Position numbers and translations under genes: made by a program
Part shown: positions 7,699 to 11,858 of the stretch, one piece after another
Numbering within the stretch: the stretch's first letter is position 1
Layout of the letters: every line of letters starts with the position of its first letter
Assembly (NCBI GenBank): GCA_000697355.1
Contig: JNEN01000876.1
Coordinates: 1-11,858, forward strand
Direction: 5' to 3'
DNA from: Syncephalastrum monosporum B8922
Lineage: Eukaryota; Mucoromycota; Mucoromycetes; Mucorales; Syncephalastraceae
Length of the DNA: 11,858 bases
The notes under the pieces: model-generated
What the model was told of the DNA's origin: nothing
What the model saw: the letters and a program-made list of their open reading frames with translations, nothing else
The model's database searches: none

Positions 7699-7799
7699 GA
7701 GTATAGCGGAAAACGTATTAGCCGTAACCATTGTCGGAGAATCACTTTTCATAACTTGATCATTCGATAAGTCGATCACCAAGGGCTGCAACGGTGGTG

Positions 7800-7822
7800 A
7801 TCGAGTTATCGAGCGGCGACTG
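7800..7822 (-). repeat. pogo terminal inverted repeat, right
   Basis: It ends GAGCGGCGACTG before the TA at 7823-7824 and is the perfect inverted match of 5770-5792. Confidence 0.93.
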
Positions 7823-9507
7823 TATTCGAATTCGATGTGTCAAAGGCCCTGTCAACAAAAATCAGCATATACGATTCCGTGATACGAACAATGGGCGACC
7901 AGTTTACCATGACCGTGCAGACAGAACTAGACATGCCAACGTATCTCAAACCGCAGATGTACATTGGTGAACTCGTAATGCTTGATATTGAAGAAGACAC
8001 ACCGACTGGATACGATCTCGCTGCATCGGATTACGACACATATCGACCGCAAGAAAAAATCAGGACCGAGATGCACGACCAGCAGGAGAAGCACATTGAA
8101 AAGATCCAGATCGGTACCGACGTGCCGCAAGAAATCAAGGACCAATTCAAGGATTTAATCAAGAAATATCATGACATATTTGATTGGGATGGAAACACGC
8201 TCGGCAAGACCAATCTAATCCAACACGAAATTAAAACCGAAGACGTAATACCCATCAGGACAAGACCATACCGATTCGCACCCGTTGAAGCAGAAGCGCT
8301 CAAGGTCGAGCTCGACAAATTCTGCCGCCTTGGAATTATACGACCATCAAACAGCCCGTGGGCATCACCCATGATCCTTGTCAAGAAGAAAAACGGAGAC
8401 TACCGCCTTGTCATTGATTACTAAAAGCTGAACGCGATCACCCGAAGAGACGCTTATCCGTTGCCACGTATCGATGAACTGCTTGACTCCCTGGGAACCG
8501 CAAAAATATTCTCAGCCTTGGATATGCGTGCAGGATTTCATCAAGTGCCTATGAACCCCGAGTCAATCGAAAAGACAGCATTAACGACCAAGTTTGGAAC
8601 TTACGAATACACCATGATGCCAATGGGACTCAGCAACTCTCCAGCAACCTTCCAACGCCTGGTGGATATTTGTTTCCGTCCGCTCATCAACGCGTGTGTT
8701 GTCGCATACATGGATGACTTGAATATTTACTCGAAGGTTATGACCCAACACCTCGCCGATATCAAGAAAGTATTCGACTGCCTGCGCATCGCCAACCTCA
8801 AGCTGGACCCGGAAAAATGCATATTCTTCAAGACCTCGCTCAAGTTCCTCGGATATATCGTAACAAAAGACGGACTGCAAGCTGACCCAGACAAAGTTGC
8901 TAAGATAAAGGACTACCCGTTGCCAAAGACCGTGACCGACGTCAAAAGTTTTCTTGGTCTCGCTTCATATTATCGCCGCTCCGTAAAGAACTTCGCTGCC
9001 ATCGCAAGACCATTGCACGAGCAAACCAAGGACGTCATAAAACCGTGGACACCAGAAACGACGCAAGCTTTTGAGACACTCAAGCAAAAGCTCACGGAAG
9101 CGCCCGTGCTTATTCGACCCGACTTTGAGAAACCATTCATTCTCATTACCGACGCATCGCGCCTAGGTCTTGGTGCCGTACTATCGCAACTCGATGACAA
9201 CAACCGCGAATGTGCCGTTTTATATATCAGTCGTGGATTATCGAGTGCTGAACGCAACTACGGAATATCGAAGCTCGAGTGCCTTGGAGTTGTTTGGGCG
9301 ATAAAACAACTGCGACCTTATCTTCTCGGAAAACGATTCAAAGTGCTGACCGACCATTCCGCCATACATGGACTCATCAACCAAGCGCAGCCCACCGGAA
9401 TCCTCGCACGATGGATAACATTCCTTGCCGAATTCGACTTTGACGTTCAGTACAGACCAGGAAAAGAAAACAGAAACGCGGATTTTTTGTCAAGACTTGG
9501 CTATTAA
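7823..9507 (+). pseudogene. Gypsy reverse transcriptase and RNase H, one internal stop
   Basis: RNA-templated DNA synthesis and RNA removal for the Gypsy element. The frame enters from the protease linker across the pogo insertion. The RT fingers are seen in RLGIIRPSNSPWASP and ILVKKKNGDYRLVIDY. TAA at 8422-8424 then interrupts the conserved 'DYxKLN' motif, and text resumes in the same frame with KLNAITRRDAYPLPRIDELL. The first RT Asp is at 8521-8523 (FSALDMRAGF) and YMDD at 8707-8718 is intact. The RT connection follows (LGYIVTKDGL, SFLGLASYYRR). RNase H has Asp at 9151 (ITDASRLGLGAVLS), Glu at 9277 (SKLECLGVVWAI) and Asp at 9352 (LTDHSAI). It ends RNADFLSRLGY and TAA at 9505-9507; coding-like text continues in frame to the solo LTR, so that stop may also be a mutation. 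Confidence 0.93.
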
Positions 9508-9575
9508 AACACGTCACAAAACTCAGCAAGCGAAGCACATTTCCTTTTTATCAGCGAAATTATCAACGACCCCAC
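9508..9575 (+). pseudogene. Gypsy RNase H to integrase linker, first part
   Basis: After the TAA at 9505 the same frame stays open (NTSQNSASEAHFLFISEI) until the target CCCAC at 9571-9575, where the solo LTR is inserted. Ignoring the LTR and one target copy, the frame continues at 10005 as TGQLNTTKATH. No domain is recognised. Confidence 0.55.
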
Positions 9576-9999
9576 TGAGATGTAGAGAGAAATGTGACAG
9601 GTAAAAGGAACAAGAGAGTAAGTGAGACTGAACTTATATTGAAGTTGAGTATGATCTATCTTTCTACATCTAATAATTAGGAAGTCTTTTATAGACTTCA
9701 ATATGTTTCATCCAGCTGAGTAAAGAGAACCAGTAATAAGATAATAAAATATTTTCATCAGGGACGATGTGCCTGTGATTGAATATACAATGGCAGATGC
9801 AGCTTGCATATGGAACTGTGCCATTAGATAAGAGTAGCGGTACGGAATACTTCTTTACGGTTTCATATGTAGTAATTGAACCGGCGATGGAGGAGTTGAA
9901 GAAGTGCATGATAGCAACCGATACAACGATTGGGTATAGAGGCAAGTCTGGACTTTCTCAACGAAGACACAATTACCCGACGTGTGATGGTTTACCACA
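9576..9999 (+). mobile_element. Solo LTR of family A
   Basis: A 424-bp element starting TGAGATGTAGAGAG and ending GTTTACCACA, flanked by CCCAC at 9571-9575 and 10000-10004. TG...CA ends with a 5-bp target duplication are the classic form of an LTR retrotransposon, and a single copy without interior is a solo LTR left by LTR-LTR recombination. It contains AGATAATAAAATATTTTC with AATAAA. It matches both arms of the inverted pair at 846-2212 and shows the empty site of B copy 1 (ACGATTGGGTATAG at about 9923). It need not belong to the Gypsy element it interrupts; the parent family is unknown. Confidence 0.8.
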
Positions 10000-10004
10000 C
10001 CCAC

Positions 10005-10171
10005 TACCGGACAACTGAACACGACTAAAGCAACACACAAAACACCAGCAACGAAGCTCATACAGCCATATCATCAGCAAGAAAGAATCCATCAAAAACA
10101 GTACAAAATCAAGACGCAAAAAAAAAAATCAGTACCTCAACAAATCAATTCAACCTTATCTCTCAACTACA
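10005..10171 (+). pseudogene. Gypsy linker before integrase, frameshift in A11 run
   Basis: The frame carried over from RNase H continues as GQLNTTKATHKTPATKL and stays open past an A11 run at 10118-10128. The integrase frame is offset by one base and is itself open from 10019 to the ATG at 10172, blocked only by TGA at 10016. A single extra A in the run would explain the offset. The segment is rich in Gln, Lys, Asn and Ser with no recognised domain. Transcription signals are not evident. Confidence 0.5.
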
Positions 10172-11368
10172 ATGGACGACAGCAAATACGAAAACCTCAA
10201 GCATTATCTGGAGACTCTCGAGTTTCCAGACGATATTACAGCCGACCAACGCAAACACCTCAAGACTCAGCGAAAATATTATTTTGTACAAGATGACCGC
10301 CTGTATCGCAGAAGCAAAACCCAGCCACGTCAAGTCCTCAACGAAACTGAAGCCCGTGAAGCTATCTGGATTACACATCAGCATCCACTAGGAGGCCATT
10401 TCGCCTATCAGACGACACTCGACAAGCTGAAGCAAAAATACTACTGGGACAGCATGACAAGAGATGTACGAGAACACATACGACAGTGCGACCGTTGCCA
10501 GAGACAAGAAAAACTCCTGCTGAACGAACAATTGAATCCCATTCATGTAACCGACGAACCATTTGCCCAAATTGGAATGGATATCAAACATGTTGCCACA
10601 TCAAGAGCCGGCCACAGCTACATTATCGTCGCCATGGACTATCTGACAAAATACGTTGAAGCCAGAGCCCTTAGATTCGCCAACGCAACTGAAGTATCCT
10701 TGTTCTTGTATGAAGACATTATCTGCCGTCATGGAACGCCCAAATACATCATCACAGACAACGGACAGCCTTTTATCAGCAAGCTCACTGAAGCCGTTTG
10801 CCAGCAATATTCTATCACGCACAAACTATCATCGACTTACCATCCTCAAACAAACGGACTTGTGGAACGATTCAACCGCACACTTGGACAATTCTTACGG
10901 ACGCTACCCAAAGAAGAAAAGGTCAACTGGCATGTGTACCTACCGGCGCTTTTATTTGCATACCGTACCAGGAAGCACAAGACTACCCGAAGAACGCCAT
11001 TCTTTCTCACGTTCGGAAGAGAAGCATATACGCCGTTTGACAGGATTATGCAAGGAGATACGGCAATGCAAGCTTATCCCGAAGAAGATTCCCAAAACAG
11101 AACACGCACAAACACGTCAAACACGGAGTCTGCCACAGATTCAAGTCAGACGAACTCGCGCCAAAACTTTAACGATAATGAAGATGACGACTTACAAGCA
11201 CGTCTTGAAACACAACTCGCTTTATTACGCCAGATCCGAACGCAAGCATCCAGCGCCATCGCCATCGCACAAGCTACACAAGTTAGAGCCGTCCAAAACA
11301 AGATTCTGTCCCGCAAGAAAGAGTTACAGCCCCCGTTTCAGATTGGTGACCATGTTGAGATTTACAAG
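10172..11368 (+). pseudogene. Gypsy integrase, 3'-truncated by B copy 3
   Basis: Integrates the retrotransposon cDNA. Numbering from the ATG at 10172: an N-terminal HHCC zinc-binding domain (H71, H76, C106, C109, in HPLGGH and CDRCQRQ); a catalytic core with D137 (IGMDIKHV), D196 (IITDNGQPF) and E232 (TNGLVERFNRT), the last two separated by 35 residues as in retroviral integrases; then a Ser/Thr/Asp-rich tail and a GPY/F-like module (PPFQIGDHVEIYK). Residue 399 is the last Gypsy codon; the frame runs another 13 codons in the B element to a stop at 11408-11410. All catalytic residues are present. The C-terminal module is cut, and no chromodomain or 3' LTR follows. The ATG may be internal to an original Pol polyprotein. 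Confidence 0.93.
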
Positions 11369-11769
11369 GAGCAACGTTTAGAATTAATAATAATTTTATT
11401 GTATTACTAATATCCATCTTAATTATCTATAAAAATCTTTTATTTGTAACTAATATAAAAAAAGAAAATAATCATTATTTTGCAAATAATAGTTATTTTA
11501 GAAATATAGTTATTTATGAAATAACAAAATATTTCTTAGTCACATGTAAAATATCTCCTGTTGCAAGTAAATAAATTTTCATTTTATTATTGGTAGTCGA
11601 TATTTTTTATAAGAGTTTAAAGGGAACTTATCCCTTTAAAAATTCCCAGCACATTCGTAAGTTTTAACAACTTACAATGTGAATAATATATGTGGTGTAT
11701 TTGTTGTTGATTTTTATAATATAGCTAACTACTCTGGTATAATATTATTTTGGGTTTTCAACGTTTCTC
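11369..11769 (+). mobile_element. MITE-like element B, copy 3
   Basis: A 401-bp full-length B copy beginning GAGCAACGTTTAGAA and ending CAACGTTTCTC, closest to copy 1 in its 3' half. The first hairpin is at 11616-11640 with the loop in copy 1 orientation. The flanks differ (AAG at 11366-11368, ACT at 11770-11772), and the left flank is integrase of one element while the right flank is reverse transcriptase of another. This copy therefore marks a junction rather than a simple insertion. Confidence 0.8.
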
Positions 11770-11858
11770 ACTACTCTGGATCTAAAGAGCGCATTTCATC
11801 GATTTGAAATTTTTCCTGAGCACAGGCCCAAGACCTCGTTCACATTCAAAGGAAGACA
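11770..11858 (+). pseudogene. Reverse transcriptase fragment of a second retroelement
   Basis: An open frame from the B boundary to the window edge reads TTLDLKSAFHRFEI and then FTFKGR, the RT region containing the first catalytic Asp (TLDLKSAFH; Asp at 11779-11781). The corresponding segment of the Gypsy element in this window reads FSALDMRAGFHQV, so this belongs to a different lineage. The upstream RT fingers are missing at the B junction. Whether the gene is intact to the right cannot be seen. Confidence 0.75.

Larger units (their letters stand above)
5770..7822 (-). mobile_element. Complete pogo-type (Tc1/mariner) DNA transposon
   Basis: A 2053-bp element with 23-bp identical terminal inverted repeats, flanked by TA at 5768-5769 and 7823-7824, as expected for the Tc1/mariner superfamily. 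It encodes one transposase on the minus strand, in an uninterrupted frame. It sits in the Gypsy coding region between protease and RT; ignoring it and one TA restores the Gypsy frame. Intact ORF and identical ends suggest it is the youngest or one of the youngest insertions here and could be autonomous. Subterminal CTCGATA-type repeats are present near the left end, and a second inverted block (GATCACC...GCTGCAACC type) near both ends. Confidence 0.93.
2694..11368 (+). mobile_element. Ty3/Gypsy retrotransposon interior, no LTRs, inactive
   Basis: One retrotransposon interior is readable from a gag remnant to near the end of integrase, in the order PR-RT-RH-INT typical of Ty3/Gypsy. It is interrupted by B copy 4 (4702-5121), a pogo element (5770-7822) and a solo LTR (9576-9999); at each site the coding text continues once the insert and one target copy are ignored. 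Independent lesions include in-frame TAA at 4088, 8422 and 9505, several frame changes between 4240 and 4450, and one in an A11 run at 10118-10128. Both LTRs, the primer-binding site and the polypurine tract are absent, because the interior is cut at B copy 2 on the left and B copy 3 on the right. Remnants of all enzymatic domains keep their catalytic residues. Confidence 0.9.

Noticed and set aside
4088..9507. Reassigned genetic code with TAA read as Gln, suggested by three TAA codons at Gln-compatible places.
   Set aside because: The intact pogo transposase ends at a TAA exactly where such proteins end, and the Gypsy copy also carries frameshifts, so ordinary decay explains the stops.
10656..11381. 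241-codon frame overlapping integrase in another frame.
   Set aside because: The overlapping frame has no recognisable domain, whereas the integrase frame carries HHCC and the DDE triad with correct spacing.
1..11858. tRNA, rRNA, CRISPR arrays, bacterial-type operons or host genes.
   Set aside because: Nothing with cloverleaf features, rRNA-like sequence, regularly spaced repeats with unique spacers, or a non-transposon protein family was seen.

Overview
This window is a eukaryotic, almost certainly fungal, transposon graveyard with no host gene that I can recognise. The mix of Ty3/Gypsy, pogo/CENP-B-type and IS630/Tc1-type proteins, with very AT-rich short elements and moderately GC-rich coding parts, resembles repeat-rich genomes of early-diverging fungi such as Mucoromycota. 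That placement is an inference from family resemblance, not from a marker gene.

Layout. Positions 1-845 hold the 5' part of an IS630/Tc1-like transposase, open at the left edge and interrupted by a 70-nt out-of-frame segment. Positions 846-2212 are two inverted copies of an LTR-like repeat ('family A') around a 46-bp centre; the left copy carries a 402-bp MITE-like element ('family B', copy 1). Positions 2213-2291 hold short tandem repeats that may be a transposon end. A second B copy, inverted, covers 2292-2693. From 2694 to 11368 runs the interior of one Ty3/Gypsy retrotransposon on the + strand, in the order gag remnant, acidic linker, aspartic protease, reverse transcriptase, RNase H, integrase. 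Neither of its own LTRs is present. B copy 3 (11369-11769) stops it, and a piece of a different reverse transcriptase runs off the right edge.

The Gypsy interior has been hit three times, and each insertion site can be read exactly: B copy 4 in the protease (4702-5121, target duplication CTT), a complete pogo-type DNA transposon with an intact transposase gene (5770-7822, target TA), and a solo copy of LTR family A between RNase H and integrase (9576-9999, target CCCAC). Removing each insertion restores the local Gypsy reading. In-frame TAA codons and further frameshifts show the Gypsy copy is dead. The catalytic residues of protease, RT, RNase H and integrase remain visible.

The most unusual points are: a MITE-like family with 3-bp target duplications, imperfect GAG...CTC ends and two conserved hairpins, one with compensatory stem changes and an inverted loop; the LTR-less Gypsy interior bounded on both sides by inverted B copies whose outer flanks share ACT; a candidate -1 frameshift signal at the end of the gag frame; and a 450-bp inverted LTR pair. 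The pogo element is the only part that looks capable of encoding an active enzyme.
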